NCBI GenBank assembly: GCA_019358945.1
Contig: JAHHIE010000005.1
Coordinates: 62,001 to 126,000 of the forward strand
From: Stenomitos rutilans HA7619-LM2
GTDB taxonomy: Bacteria; Cyanobacteriota; Cyanobacteriia; Leptolyngbyales; Leptolyngbyaceae
DNA length: 64,000 nucleotides
Direction of reading: 5' to 3'
Shown: piece after piece, positions 8,523 to 18,024 of the stretch
Layout of the letters: every line of letters starts with the position of its first letter
How positions within the stretch are numbered: the first letter of the stretch is position 1
The notes under the pieces: generated by a model
What the model was told of the DNA's origin: nothing
Databases searched by the model: none
Seen by the model: the letters and a program-made list of their open reading frames with translations, nothing else
Translations under genes and position numbers: made by a program

Positions 8523-9398
8523 TCACACCTTGCCCACTAGTGCCTCCAACTCAGCACACAGCGATGGGGGCGCATAGCCGAGCTTAAACGCTTTAGTACT
8601 GTCTAAAGACAGGTCGGGCGGGCGGTTAGCAGCCATCGGTACATCTTCTTGACGGCAGGCAACCATGCTGGTGGTTGGTAGTGAGAGAATCGCTGCCATT
8701 AAGCAACCAAATTCGTAGCGTGACACGCGTTCTTTGCCGCCTAGGTGCAACCGTCCCTGTACCGTTTGTAGCGCGAGCAGTAAGCCTCTCGCCGCTGTGG
8801 TACCACTCACAGGTGTCCGAATCTCATCTGTAAAGAGCTTGAGTTCTTTGCCTGATCGCAACGCTTGGATGAATGGCTGGATAAAGCTACTGGCAGTGGG
8901 TGGCACCGCGCCAAACATCAGCGGCATTCGACAAATGGCAGCGTTAGGGTAGCGATCGAGAATTTTCACTTCAGCGAGAGCTTTTTGCTCACCATAGCGA
9001 TTAATGGGTGAGACTGGATCTTCTTCTTTGTAGGGTGCGTTTAAGCCATCAAAGACCATTTCACTCGAAGCAAAAGCAAAGGGAATCGACTGATCGGCGC
9101 ACAGTCCTGCAAGATTCACCGCTGTAGTGACGTTCAGCCGATACGATTCCTCCGGTTGATTCTGGCACACGTTAGGACTGGATTGTGCAGCTAAATGGAC
9201 GACTGCATCCGGTTGCACGTCTTGAAAGAGGCGTTGTATCGCGGCAAAGTCAGTCAAGTCGATCGCCAGCATCGTTGTACCAGGCATGGCGATCGACCTG
9301 GTAAACAAAGTGCCATAAACCTTCCATGTAGGTGCCGCCACCTGGCAAAGGTTCCAACCCAAAAAGCCGCTAGCGCCAGTGACGAGGAGATTTTGCAT
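8523..9398 (-). CDS. RmlD-like NAD(P)-dependent sugar reductase/epimerase
   Basis: A 291-residue extended short-chain dehydrogenase of the RmlD (dTDP-4-dehydrorhamnose reductase) type. The nucleotide-binding motif is GASGFLG (residues 8-14). VVHLAAQSSP and the active-site YGEQK (Tyr-x3-Lys, about residue 135) follow, and the C-terminal part has the substrate-domain pattern FTDEIRTPVSG. The product likely acts on a nucleotide-linked sugar. No rhamnose-pathway neighbours are present, so the substrate is not known. The short-repeat block begins right after its stop codon. Confidence 0.85.
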   Translation of the reverse strand: MQNLLVTGASGFLGWNLCQVAAPTWKVYGTLFTRSIAMPGTTMLAIDLTDFAAIQRLFQDVQPDAVVHLAAQSSPNVCQNQPEESYRLNVTTAVNLAGLCADQSIPFAFASSEMVFDGLNAPYKEEDPVSPINRYGEQKALAEVKILDRYPNAAICRMPLMFGAVPPTASSFIQPFIQALRSGKELKLFTDEIRTPVSGTTAARGLLLALQTVQGRLHLGGKERVSRYEFGCLMAAILSLPTTSMVACRQEDVPMAANRPPDLSLDSTKAFKLGYAPPSLCAELEALVGKV

Positions 9399-9551
9399 CG
9401 GTGCCTATGTGCCAACCTGATGTGTCAGTCTAGAGAGCGGGTGTGATAGCCAGCTACCGCCGTTGGATGCCATTATCCTAAAGCTAAAGTGAGTTGGAAT
9501 CAGTACGCGCTCATGCCAATTCAAGCAATGTCGTTTAATAAGGATGTCGTC

Positions 9552-10499
9552 ATGCAGGATTGGTGGCAAGCAACGTTTCCTAAAGGGCGACAAACGCTGA
9601 TGATCCGTGATGCTAACGATCGCTCCGTTGCTATTGCCTACGGGGAAAAAGGGACGGGTAAGCCGCTGGTGTTTGTTCATGGCGTAGCAAGCTGGAGCTA
9701 TTGCTGGCACGCCAATATTGCACCGTTAGCACAGCACTTTCGCGTCATTTGCTTTGATGCCAAAGGCAGTGGGTTTTCTGACAAGCCGCTGCAACCAGAG
9801 CAACCCAACCATAAGGTCATCGAGTTAACGCGAGTGCTACAAGCCTTGTGCGATGAACCTGCTGTGATCGTGGCAGAATCGCTGGGAGCGCTAGTCGCAC
9901 TGGCAGCCGTTCAGGCCCACCCAGAACTGTGCGATCGCCTCGTGCTCCTGAATGTACCCATCTTCCCGCAACAGTTGCCCAACTGGGGCATGCGACTCCT
10001 TGCCGATCTCCCGATGGGTCTGGTTGAAATCGCTGATCAACTCCGTCTTGCCAAAGTGCTTGACCCCGTCATCCGTCAACTCGTCTATGCTCTACGGGCA
10101 GAAGTCATTGCCGATCCCGCTCATGCCACGATCGATGACGTTTACTGGAGTACCTACCCGCAAATCGAGTTTCCTGGCACGCTCACCAAACTGGCAGAAG
10201 AATTTCAACTGGCTGCACGCGAAATCAAGCGACTGGAACAGGGACAGCCCAATCTCATTCGATCGGTGCAAGAGAAACTACCGCAAGTTACCTGCCCAAC
10301 GCTGATTCTCTGGGCAGACCAGGATCGCTGGTTTCCCGTTAGCGATGGCGAACAGTTGCGCGATCGCCTACCCAACGCCACCCTCAAAATTATCCTCAAC
10401 TGCGGACACTACGCCGCTGGCGGTCAACCAGAATTTGTCAATGCCGCCATTCTCTCTTTTCTGCACGATCTGATAGCCCCTCCAAAAGCCGTTGGGTAG
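9552..10499 (+). CDS. Alpha/beta hydrolase
   Basis: A 315-residue alpha/beta-hydrolase-fold protein. The oxyanion-hole motif is FVHGVASWSYCW. The nucleophile elbow is VAESLGA, with Ala in place of the first Gly of GxSxG. The acid is probably Asp in LILWADQDRWFP, and His is in NCGHYA. This pattern fits the haloperoxidase/epoxide-hydrolase-like group. I selected the ATG at 9552 (AAGGAT 8 nt before it); GTG at 9489 and ATG at 9528 are in frame. It diverges from the RmlD-like gene. The substrate cannot be told. Confidence 0.85.
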   Translation: MQDWWQATFPKGRQTLMIRDANDRSVAIAYGEKGTGKPLVFVHGVASWSYCWHANIAPLAQHFRVICFDAKGSGFSDKPLQPEQPNHKVIELTRVLQALCDEPAVIVAESLGALVALAAVQAHPELCDRLVLLNVPIFPQQLPNWGMRLLADLPMGLVEIADQLRLAKVLDPVIRQLVYALRAEVIADPAHATIDDVYWSTYPQIEFPGTLTKLAEEFQLAAREIKRLEQGQPNLIRSVQEKLPQVTCPTLILWADQDRWFPVSDGEQLRDRLPNATLKIILNCGHYAAGGQPEFVNAAILSFLHDLIAPPKAVG

Positions 10500-10513
10500 A
10501 AGGCAGAAGGTAA

Positions 10514-10571
10514 AGAAGTTGTTGGTTTTTAGTTGTATAGCTCTTTGGGCATTCAAGAAAAGTTTTTAGAA
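10514..10571 (+). repeat. Dispersed ~58-bp repeat, copy 1
   Basis: It matches, with a few changes, the reverse complement of 28569-28625. The shared core reads TTGGGCATT, then AAGAAAAGTTTTT. It lies just after the hydrolase gene. Confidence 0.75.
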
Positions 10572-10680
10572 GGAGCCAGAAGTCAGGAGCCAGAAGTCAG
10601 CGGACAACGAACACTCAAAGCTTCACCTTTAGCCCCACTCCCTACTCCCTACTCCACATTCCCCCTCTTCTCTAACAACT
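10572..10680. repeat. Direct repeats and STRR sequence
   Basis: GGAGCCAGAAGTCA occurs twice in tandem (10572-10585 and 10586-10599), followed by ACTCCCTACTCCCTACTCC steps. This is part of the dispersed repeat families of the window. The rest of the gap to 10787 has no gene I can recognise. Confidence 0.7.
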
Positions 10681-10787
10681 AACGGCTAAGGTGAGCGGCG
10701 GTGAATAACCCTGAAACGAAGCGCGAAGACTCTATTCCGTCCGCTCCACTGCGTTGCCAGACCGTGCCTCAATGGAGGAACCTTCAA

Positions 10788-11159
10788 CTACTCAGTAGGC
10801 TTGATGGTGACGTTACCACCTTCTACCGCTCGAATATACAAGTCGTAACCATACAGTAAACTCATCCCGACTAAAGGATCAGTCTCCGCTTCATTCACAG
10901 GAATATTCCGGTATTGCCCATCCCAAATCACAGTTGCGGCATAAACTTCAAAAGTAACTTCGCTTCCATCGCCCAATGTTCCGCGATCGATGCCCGTCCA
11001 AGACAAGTTCAAAGCAACAATAATTTCACGCGGCAGGCTCAGAAATCCTGTGTATCCTGTATCAACCACTGCATTAATCAGGCGTGTCTGACGATTTGTA
11101 TTGCTCACAACCAGCGAAATAATCGCCTCACAGCTTAAGCTCACGACACCGTGCATCAT
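10788..11159 (-). CDS. Retropepsin-like (clan AA) aspartic protease family protein
   Basis: A 123-residue single-lobe aspartic protease-like protein. The catalytic motif AVVDTGYTGFLSLP (Asp-Thr-Gly) is followed by a flap-like segment and by VGMSLLYGYDLYI, which fits the second hydrophobic-Gly element. Retropepsins work as homodimers. The start codon overlaps the stop of the gene before it (ATGATG/TGA), so translation is coupled and the start at 11159 is well supported. The in-frame extension to 11225 is unlikely. Its function in cyanobacteria is not established; the tight pairing suggests the partner is its substrate, regulator or antidote, which is inference. Confidence 0.8.
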   Translation of the reverse strand: MMHGVVSLSCEAIISLVVSNTNRQTRLINAVVDTGYTGFLSLPREIIVALNLSWTGIDRGTLGDGSEVTFEVYAATVIWDGQYRNIPVNEAETDPLVGMSLLYGYDLYIRAVEGGNVTIKPTE

Positions 11160-11431
11160 ACGGATTTTCTTAGGCTCCGTGCGCCAAAGCGATGAACAGC
11201 ACGATGCCCGATCCGGACGATCCAAGGTTGGGCATCAGGAAGTCGTTCAAATAAGCGATCGGTTGCCTCCAAAATTTCGTCTGCGACTTCAAAAGCTCCC
11301 GTTTCGATGTCGATCGCCACAATTCTGCCGTGATTGCCTTCCTTAACTTGCGATCGCACCTGCGACTCATAAATTTCGTCACCGCGTCGAGCAAACTCTT
11401 CTTTGCTGTAGCGGGGTTGTCGAATGGTCAT
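11156..11431 (-). CDS. Conserved hypothetical partner of the retropepsin-like gene
   Basis: This 91-residue protein begins MTIRQPRYSKEEFARRG and ends with an FERLPDAQPWIVRIGHRAVHRFG-type pattern, rich in Arg and His. The charged start and the middle AIDIETGAFEVADEILEA resemble small proteins I know from many cyanobacterial genomes, where they sit just before a clan AA protease gene. No catalytic motif is visible. It overlaps the next gene by one codon step. A toxin-antitoxin or maturation pair is possible but untested. Confidence 0.75.
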   Translation of the reverse strand: MTIRQPRYSKEEFARRGDEIYESQVRSQVKEGNHGRIVAIDIETGAFEVADEILEATDRLFERLPDAQPWIVRIGHRAVHRFGARSLRKSV

Positions 11432-11997
11432 CAGCCTGACCTCGTTATCAATTGGGTCCCTTACTTTAACTTAGGCGATCACGCAATCACTTATCAGAGA
11501 TCGCCCTCAAAAATAAATTGATCTTGCTCTGGGTTTGTAACGATACAGTTTCGGAAAGATTCAACCATCGCAATAAACTGTCTATCCTCATTGGCTGTTG
11601 CAGCTTCCTTCAGCATTTGGATTTACGCTTCCAGCTTCTCTAACTCATTTCTAGTAAGAATTAAGCGATCTTCAATCCCACTTATTTGGTGATACTCTCC
11701 AATTCCCAACTCCGTATTGATTCGGTACATATCTGTAAGGGCACCCGAATCTGTATTGCCACACAATGTGACAACCGCTATTAATTTCACACCCGACCAG
11801 TCTACTCATAAGATGCTAGCTATAGCTTTTGTCTATGATATTCAGAGTATTCGATCTAACAACTGGTTCAACTCCTCACTCTTCCTCCTCTCCCACACCA
11901 ATTACCGGGTCTGTTGCATCAGCGCGATAGAATAAACTCAACATAATGTATCAATAACAGTACGTCGCGCAAGCAGCTTACGGGAGATCAGAGACGC
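11432..11997. other. Intergenic region upstream of dnaK3
   Basis: It holds the broken small ORF (11494-11730) and the upstream region of dnaK3 (about 11731-11997). I see no CIRCE-like inverted repeat in front of dnaK3. Confidence 0.5.
11494..11730 (-). pseudogene. Small ORF interrupted by an in-frame stop
   Basis: From ATG at 11730 a 79-codon frame runs to TGA at 11494-11496, broken only by TAA at 11623-11625 (codon 36). Protein-like sequence lies on both sides: RINTELGIGEYHQISGIED before it and MLKEAATANEDRQFIAMVES after it, helical and charged. This looks like a recently broken small gene or a sequencing error; two separate short genes are less likely. Confidence 0.5.
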
Positions 11998-14508
11998 ATG
12001 GGCAAGGTAGTCGGCATTGATCTGGGAACCACCAACTCAGTTGTCGCCGTGATGGAAGGCGGTAAGGCAGTGGTGATTGCCAATGCTGAAGGGATGCGAA
12101 CCACTCCATCCGTCGTTGGCTTTAGCAAAGATGGTGAACGATTGGTGGGGCAATTAGCGCGACGGCAGGCCATTTCTGACCCACAAAATACGTTCTACGC
12201 GGTGAAGCGTTACATTGGTCGCAAGTACGCCGAACTCAGCCCAGAGTCTAAGCGTGTGCCCTACACCTTGCGTAAAGATGACATGGGCAACATCAAGCTC
12301 AAGTGTCCTCGCTTGCAAAAAGAATTTGCTCCCGAAGAAATTGCGGCGATGGTGCTACAAAAACTGGTAGATGAAGCCAGTCGCTATCTCGGCTCATCCG
12401 TGACCGACGCTGTGATTACGGTGCCTGCCTATTTCAACGACTCGCAGCGGCAGGCAACGCGGGATGCTGGGCGGATTGCAGGGCTGGAGGTCAAGCGTAT
12501 TCTCAATGAACCAACGGCGGCCGCGCTGGCATACGGACTCGATCGCCGTGAGAGTCAGACCATCCTTGTCTTTGACCTGGGTGGTGGCACCTTTGATGTG
12601 TCCATTCTGGATGTGGGCGACGGGGTGTTTGAAGTGAAAGCCACTAGTGGCGATACCCAACTCGGCGGTAATGATTTTGATAAAAAGATTGTAGATTGGC
12701 TGGCAGAGCAGTTTCTAGAAACGGAGGGTGTGGATTTGCGGCGCGATCGTCAGGCACTGCAACGCCTCAGCGAAGCTGCCGAAAAAGCCAAAATCGAGCT
12801 ATCGGGTGTCACCGTGACGGATATCAATCTACCCTTCATCACAGCGACCGAAGAGGGGCCGAAACATCTGGAAACGCGCCTAACCCGATCGCAGTTTGAA
12901 GGGTTGTGCAGCGACCTGATTAGCCGTGTGCGTAATCCCGTCAAGCAAGCCATTCGGGATGCAAACTTGAATCCTAGCCAGATCGATGAAGTGGTGCTGG
13001 TGGGCGGCTCTACTCGCATTCCCATTATTCAACAGTTGGTGCAGAGTTTGATCGATCGCGAACCCAATCAGAACGTGAATCCAGATGAAGTGGTTGCGGT
13101 TGGTGCGGCGATTCAAGCAGGCATTCTGGCGGGTGACGTGAAAGATGTGTTGCTGCTGGATGTCACACCGCTGTCGTTGGGGCTAGAGACAGTGGGCGGC
13201 GTGATGAAAAAGCTCATTCCTCGTAACACCACGATTCCGGTGCGCCGTTCCGACATTTTCTCTACTGGAGAAGATAATCAAACCCTGGTAGAAGTCCACG
13301 TGCTGCAAGGGGAACGGGAGATGGCCTCAGGCAACAAATCGATCGGGCGCTTCAAGCTCACAGGCATTCCTCCAGCACCGCGCGGCCTACCCCAGATTCA
13401 AGTTTCGTTCGATATCGATGCAAACGGCATTTTGCAGGTTGCGGCGATGGAGCGCACTACCGGACGCGAACAAACCATTACCGTCCAGAATGCCTCTACT
13501 TTGAGCGATGAAGAAGTCAAGCGCATGATCCGCGAAGCACAGGAGTACGCCGACACCGATCGCCAGAAGAAAGAAAAAGTCGAAAAGCGCAATCAGGCAG
13601 AATCTCAAATCTTCCAGGCAGAACGCCAACTGCGAGAAGCCACGCTCGATTTTGGCATGCAGTTTGTCAGTGGCTACCGCTCTAAGATTGAACGGGCGAT
13701 CCAGTCCTTGCGGGAAGCGCTCAACGCCAACGACGATCGCGGCATCGATCGTGCCAAAGCCGACCTGGATGATGCTCTGTATGATCTCCGCCGCGAAGTC
13801 TACCAGCGCAACAAAGAAGATGAAGAGAGCGACAGTCTGTTTGGAGCCATCAAAAGCTTCTTCACCGATGACGATGACGACTACTACGATGACGATCGTC
13901 GCGATTACGATAATTTTGGTGGTGTGCCTCGTCGTCCTAACTACCCCCGTAATCCTTATAGCGGCGGGGCTGCGGAACGACCTGATTCTTGGAATCGTGA
14001 CCGCCCTTACTATTCAAACGATCGACGCGATTCTGGTGATCGGTACAGCGCCAGCAGATACGCTGGACAAGACACAAGTGCCAGCAGTTCCTCTTGGAAC
14101 GACAGTCGCTATAGTGGTCGGGATGCTGGATCTTCTCGCAGCGATCGCTCCGACAACTCAGACTGGGACGACGATCGCCCCAATACTCGCTCGAATGACC
14201 GCCCCAGCGATCGTCCTCGTTATAACGATGAGCGCGGTTATGATAGTGGACGCAACGACAGTGGATATGGCGAGAGTGGACGCAGCGACAGTGGACGTAG
14301 CGATGGTCGTAGCCAACCCTCTAGCAGACCCCGCAGCGAACCACGCGACTCCTATCAAGACAGCGGCTCTACCCGTGACGATCGACCCTCCTACGACTCC
14401 CGCCCTGCTGATCGCGATCGCAGCGATCGACGGCCCTCTCGCCCCCCCAAAAACGCCCGCCCTAATCTGTATCAAGACAACTGGGATGAAGACGATGAAT
14501 GGCTGTAA
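11998..14508 (+). CDS. dnaK3: Hsp70 chaperone DnaK3 with long disordered tail
   Basis: An 836-residue Hsp70. The nucleotide-binding domain (about 1-385) shows [24 protein letters not shown] and [11 protein letters not shown]. The linker [15 protein letters not shown] and the substrate-binding domain follow to about residue 510, then the lid. From about residue 620 the protein is a roughly 215-residue low-complexity tail of Asp, Arg, Ser, Tyr and Gly ([11 protein letters not shown], many SDR and RDS steps) ending in WDEDDEWL. Long charged tails and a following dnaJ mark the thylakoid-associated DnaK3 type rather than DnaK2. The ATG at 11998 fits the family; GGGAG lies 13 nt before it. It is followed by dnaJ after a 90-nt spacer with a perfect hairpin. 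Confidence 0.93.
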   Translation: MGKVVGIDLGTTNSVVAVMEGGKAVVIANAEGMRTTPSVVGFSKDGERLVGQLARRQAISDPQNTFYAVKRYIGRKYAELSPESKRVPYTLRKDDMGNIKLKCPRLQKEFAPEEIAAMVLQKLVDEASRYLGSSVTDAVITVPAYFNDSQRQATRDAGRIAGLEVKRILNEPTAAALAYGLDRRESQTILVFDLGGGTFDVSILDVGDGVFEVKATSGDTQLGGNDFDKKIVDWLAEQFLETEGVDLRRDRQALQRLSEAAEKAKIELSGVTVTDINLPFITATEEGPKHLETRLTRSQFEGLCSDLISRVRNPVKQAIRDANLNPSQIDEVVLVGGSTRIPIIQQLVQSLIDREPNQNVNPDEVVAVGAAIQAGILAGDVKDVLLLDVTPLSLGLETVGGVMKKLIPRNTTIPVRRSDIFSTGEDNQTLVEVHVLQGEREMASGNKSIGRFKLTGIPPAPRGLPQIQVSFDIDANGILQVAAMERTTGREQTITVQNASTLSDEEVKRMIREAQEYADTDRQKKEKVEKRNQAESQIFQAERQLREATLDFGMQFVSGYRSKIERAIQSLREALNANDDRGIDRAKADLDDALYDLRREVYQRNKEDEESDSLFGAIKSFFTDDDDDYYDDDRRDYDNFGGVPRRPNYPRNPYSGGAAERPDSWNRDRPYYSNDRRDSGDRYSASRYAGQDTSASSSSWNDSRYSGRDAGSSRSDRSDNSDWDDDRPNTRSNDRPSDRPRYNDERGYDSGRNDSGYGESGRSDSGRSDGRSQPSSRPRSEPRDSYQDSGSTRDDRPSYDSRPADRDRSDRRPSRPPKNARPNLYQDNWDEDDEWL

Positions 14509-14524
14509 TCCAGTTTTGAATGAT

Positions 14525-14567
14525 GAGTTCTGAGTTTTGAGTGTCCAAAATTCAAAACTCAGAACTC
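14525..14567. repeat. Perfect 16-bp stem hairpin between dnaK3 and dnaJ
   Basis: GAGTTCTGAGTTTTGA (14525-14540) pairs perfectly with 14552-14567, with an 11-nt loop. More CAAAACT units follow to 14586. It has no terminal T run, so it may stabilise or process the dnaK3-dnaJ message. The CAAAACTC unit is a dispersed repeat also seen near 28515 and 56700-56790. Confidence 0.7.
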
Positions 14568-14598
14568 AAAACTCAAAACTTAAAACTATATTCTTTCC

Positions 14599-15567
14599 AT
14601 GCAAGACTTTCGGAACTATTACGACATTTTAGGCGTTGCAAAAGATGCCACCGTTGACGAGATTAAGAAGGAGTTTCGGCGACTGGCGCGGCAGTTTCAT
14701 CCTGATCTGAACCCTGGCAACAAGCAGGCAGAAGAGAAGTTCAAAGACATTAATGAAGCCTATGAGGTGCTCTCTGATCCCACGAAGCGCGCTCAGTATG
14801 ATCAGTTTGGTAAATTCTGGCAGCAGCGGGGTTTTAAGGGTGGTCAACAGCCCAAAACGTCGCGTGGTTGGGATGGAAGGAGTGATCGCGTTGGAGACGA
14901 TGTAGACTTCGCGGAGTTTGCCGATTTCAATAGCTTTGTCGATCAACTGCTCAATCGTCGCGCCAATAAAGACACGACCCCACCCCGCGCTGGTACCCGC
15001 GATTACTTCCAGCCGGGTACCACAAAGACAAGTTATACCGTCCCCCGTGCGACTCGTCGAGATGCCGAAGCGCGGTTAGAAGTGCCCCTGGAAAAAGCCT
15101 ACACCGGGGGACAAGAGCGGATTCGACTGGAAGATGGGCGATCGCTCGAAGTCAAGATGCCGCCGGGACTGGTCACGGGACAGCGCCTCCGGTTGGAAGG
15201 TCAGGGCGTAGCAGGGGGCGATCTGTACCTCAAAATTATCGTGAAACCCCATCCCTTCTTCCGGCTGGAAGGCTCTGACATTCAATGCCTGCTCCCCATC
15301 ACACCTAGCGAAGCCGTTCTCGGTGGGCCGCTGGAAGTCCCCACGCTGGATGGCCTGGTGAAAATGACTATTCCGGCAGGTGTGCGGACGGGACAACGCC
15401 TGCGACTCGCCTCCAAAGGCTATCCCACTGCTAGCGGCAGACGCGGTGATCAGATCGTCGAAATTCAGATCATGGTGCCACGCGATCCCAGCCCACAAGA
15501 GCGCGACCTGTACGAAAAGCTCCGCCAACTCGAAACCTTCGACCCGCGTGCCGATTTACCTGTGTAA
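14599..15567 (+). CDS. dnaJ: DnaJ-type co-chaperone (class II), partner of DnaK3
   Basis: A 322-residue J-domain protein. The J domain (residues 1-72) carries the HPD motif in RQFHPDLNPG and the DQFGKFW end. A linker with several Arg and Thr follows, then two beta-barrel substrate-binding domains starting at ARLEVPLEKAYTGG. There is no zinc-finger CxxCxGxG region, which makes it a class II (CbpA-like) DnaJ. Its position just after dnaK3 suggests it is the dedicated partner of that Hsp70. No good ribosome site precedes the ATG at 14599. Confidence 0.92.
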   Translation: MQDFRNYYDILGVAKDATVDEIKKEFRRLARQFHPDLNPGNKQAEEKFKDINEAYEVLSDPTKRAQYDQFGKFWQQRGFKGGQQPKTSRGWDGRSDRVGDDVDFAEFADFNSFVDQLLNRRANKDTTPPRAGTRDYFQPGTTKTSYTVPRATRRDAEARLEVPLEKAYTGGQERIRLEDGRSLEVKMPPGLVTGQRLRLEGQGVAGGDLYLKIIVKPHPFFRLEGSDIQCLLPITPSEAVLGGPLEVPTLDGLVKMTIPAGVRTGQRLRLASKGYPTASGRRGDQIVEIQIMVPRDPSPQERDLYEKLRQLETFDPRADLPV

Positions 15568-15577
15568 AACTCGCCAA

Positions 15578-17878
15578 TCAACCCATATCCAACGGTATAG
15601 CAGCATTCACCAGCGACAACAGCACGCCCGTTTGCTCCTGCCCATTGGTTGCCAGATCGCTGTGGCAGAGGTAGATGCGTTCTCCCACACGACCGAGCAA
15701 ATCATGCAAAATGCGGCGCAAACGGCGTTCATTGGCCTCCATCGTGTCGGCTGATGTCCAAGCGCGGCCCGACCAGCCTTGCAAAAAGAGGGGAGCCGCA
15801 AACAGCGAATCGACGCCACTCAACCATCGTGGTGAGCCAGCATCCAGCCAAAATTGCCAGCGATGGGCACGACGACTAGAGCGATACTGAAACACATTCG
15901 TCAGCAACACCGCATTACTAGCAGGCCCGATCGGACGTACAGGGTAAGGATTTGCCGTCACAGTACCACTTTGCAGAAGCTGAATGAATCGACTCACCGT
16001 CATAGAGGCAGGGGCATCGAAGCGTTGACGATGGCGCAGTCTGCTATCCACCTCCCAGTAATGTTGGGCGGCTTCAATTAACTGACGCAGCGCAGACACT
16101 TGCTCAAATGGCAAGGAGCCACCCCCAAACAAAAAGTGCTGAATGGCTCGATCGAGCAGCGACACCGCATTGGGGATCAACCGCTGCTCTAACTGGCTCT
16201 GCTGAGTTTCAATCCACTGCACGATCGCCTGATAAGCCCCACTCGCCTGATAGCCCAATCGATCCCATCGGGGAAACGTGGTAGCGGGCAGCAACCGGGG
16301 TCGATCAGGATGCGGTACAAAGCAATAGTCAGCCAGTAGGCCAGCACGAACAGGGTCGATCGAGAAGGATGAAGGATAAGGGCTAAAGGATAAAAGAGCG
16401 TCTTGAGTCATATCTACCTCCTGCCCCCTGCCCCCTGCCCCCTGCCCCCTGCCCCCTGTCCCCTGTCTCCCATGCCCCATCCCCTGTCCCCCATTCCCCA
16501 TCCCCTGACTCAACACCACCAACATCTCCGCCACCGCATTTCGATCAACCAGTCGTCCCAAACCTGCATAAACGAGAGTCAATAGGGTTAACAATGCCCG
16601 AATCACGGGTGAACTGGTAAGAGGACGTTGATCATTAAGCGACTCAACCGAAATTTGGTGCTTGGCTAGTAGTTCGGTCAGGCTGTAGCGAGCGATCGCG
16701 TCTACACCAGGGGCAATCACCGCCATGTCGCGCGGCTGTACCTGTTGCGTCTGCACCGCTTCGATGATGATTTCTGCTGTACGGCCTAACAGTTGAGCGC
16801 GGGAGGTTGTTTGAATCGTTTGAACGCTGTCTGGCAGGGTGGCGAAAAAAATGGGATCAGTTGCCAGAGCGACGATCTCGTCATCCAGCGTGTCGCCTAA
16901 ACAAGAGACTGGACGATCGGTCAGCATTTCTACCTGGCAGCGATCAGCTAACCCAGACAGGTAGGCAGGATCAGCACCCAGACCCAAACGGACTGCGCCA
17001 TCGGGGTTATAGGTAAAAATGGCACTGGCTCCAGCATCTAATAAGGTGTCGAAGAGCGTCCGGGCGATCGCGGGATACTCATCTACATCATCTGCCAGCA
17101 GCAGTTGATACCGCTGTGCCAACTGCTGTTGATAGACTGGATGGGGCAGTAAGTGCTGCCAGTACAGCCCCGCAATAATGCCGTAGGTCAGCAGTCCTCG
17201 TTCCAGGCACCACTGCTGCCAGAGCTGCAACAGGTCGCCTACTTCAGCATCCGGCAGCGGGAGTGCGTCTACTTGCCCGTTGAGTCCCTGGTCTAAGATA
17301 ACGGGCACATCAGCGAGGGGAATACCCGCCAGCGACGCTAGCTGCAACAGGTCCAGTAGCCGTCGCACTAACCGGCCTTCTACAATGGTTGGCTGCTGCC
17401 CGATCACCCGGTCTAACGTCGATCGCCAAAGCTGGGTCGCCAATTCCTGTTCATTTTCGGGTGCCAGTCGCACGGGAAACTGGGCTTTGAGGTCAAGCTG
17501 CTGAATGAGCAACGACCAAAACAGCAACACCTCTTCCTGAAAGAAGCCCAGTGGAGTCGTAGAGTGCAAGGATATGCGTCCCTCCGTCGCCGCTGTCAGA
17601 CGATCGAGCAAGTCAATGCGGTTATCGCCGATCGCCGCCAACACCAGCACTCCAGGCGCAAACCCACCCGCAGGCAAAGGTCGAGCGATCGATGAAGTGG
17701 CTGAAGTCGTCGAAACACCACGATCTTTCCCCTGTAGACTCTCCACGCGATGAGCCGCACTCGCACCATCAACCCAGCCTCGTGCGCCAGACCGCATCCA
17801 GCGACGAAACTGATCGACCAGAAACGTTGTTTTGCCGCTGCGCGTTGCCCCTGTTACCCAAATTGGTTCACCAGTCAC
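15578..17878 (-). CDS. UvrD/AddB-like superfamily 1 helicase-related protein
   Basis: A 766-residue protein with Walker A VTGATRSGKTTF (residues 8-19) and a Walker B-like LLLADDVDEYP near residue 270. A UvrD-type C-terminal element is seen as QPRDMAVIAPG. This order, and the absence of other strict helicase motifs, recall the inactivated helicase subunits AddB/RecC, so a DNA-repair role is inferred. A stretch encoded by about 16385-16510 is low complexity (GQGMGHGRQGTGGRGQG type) and comes from short-repeat DNA inserted in frame. The GTG start at 17878 is the first in the frame and leads straight into the P-loop strand. It converges with dnaJ (10 nt apart). Confidence 0.75.
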   Translation of the reverse strand: MTGEPIWVTGATRSGKTTFLVDQFRRWMRSGARGWVDGASAAHRVESLQGKDRGVSTTSATSSIARPLPAGGFAPGVLVLAAIGDNRIDLLDRLTAATEGRISLHSTTPLGFFQEEVLLFWSLLIQQLDLKAQFPVRLAPENEQELATQLWRSTLDRVIGQQPTIVEGRLVRRLLDLLQLASLAGIPLADVPVILDQGLNGQVDALPLPDAEVGDLLQLWQQWCLERGLLTYGIIAGLYWQHLLPHPVYQQQLAQRYQLLLADDVDEYPAIARTLFDTLLDAGASAIFTYNPDGAVRLGLGADPAYLSGLADRCQVEMLTDRPVSCLGDTLDDEIVALATDPIFFATLPDSVQTIQTTSRAQLLGRTAEIIIEAVQTQQVQPRDMAVIAPGVDAIARYSLTELLAKHQISVESLNDQRPLTSSPVIRALLTLLTLVYAGLGRLVDRNAVAEMLVVLSQGMGNGGQGMGHGRQGTGGRGQGAGGRGQEVDMTQDALLSFSPYPSSFSIDPVRAGLLADYCFVPHPDRPRLLPATTFPRWDRLGYQASGAYQAIVQWIETQQSQLEQRLIPNAVSLLDRAIQHFLFGGGSLPFEQVSALRQLIEAAQHYWEVDSRLRHRQRFDAPASMTVSRFIQLLQSGTVTANPYPVRPIGPASNAVLLTNVFQYRSSRRAHRWQFWLDAGSPRWLSGVDSLFAAPLFLQGWSGRAWTSADTMEANERRLRRILHDLLGRVGERIYLCHSDLATNGQEQTGVLLSLVNAAIPLDMG
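16378..16512. repeat. STRR block inside the helicase-like gene
   Basis: CCCCCTG is repeated at least five times in tandem (about 16422-16460), followed by CCCATCCCCTG variants and preceded by AAGGATGAAGGATAAGG. The total insertion keeps the reading frame open. Confidence 0.85.
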
Positions 17879-18024
17879 TCATTGCTCTCAACTGATTTTG
17901 TTACTATGTCTAAATGCTTTTAGCGGTAGCTCTAATGTCTGACGATCAAGCCCTATCCTTCCAGGCTACCAAACCTTGATTGCTAGCGTTGAAGACCTGG
18001 CAAAATTCTGCACTTATTTGTGTC

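Noticed and set aside
13652-14533. 293-codon frame over the dnaK3 tail, and a 105-codon frame on the opposite strand
   Set aside because: Both are by-products of the biased GAT/CGN/AGC codons of the tail; composition is monotone and no ribosome sites exist.
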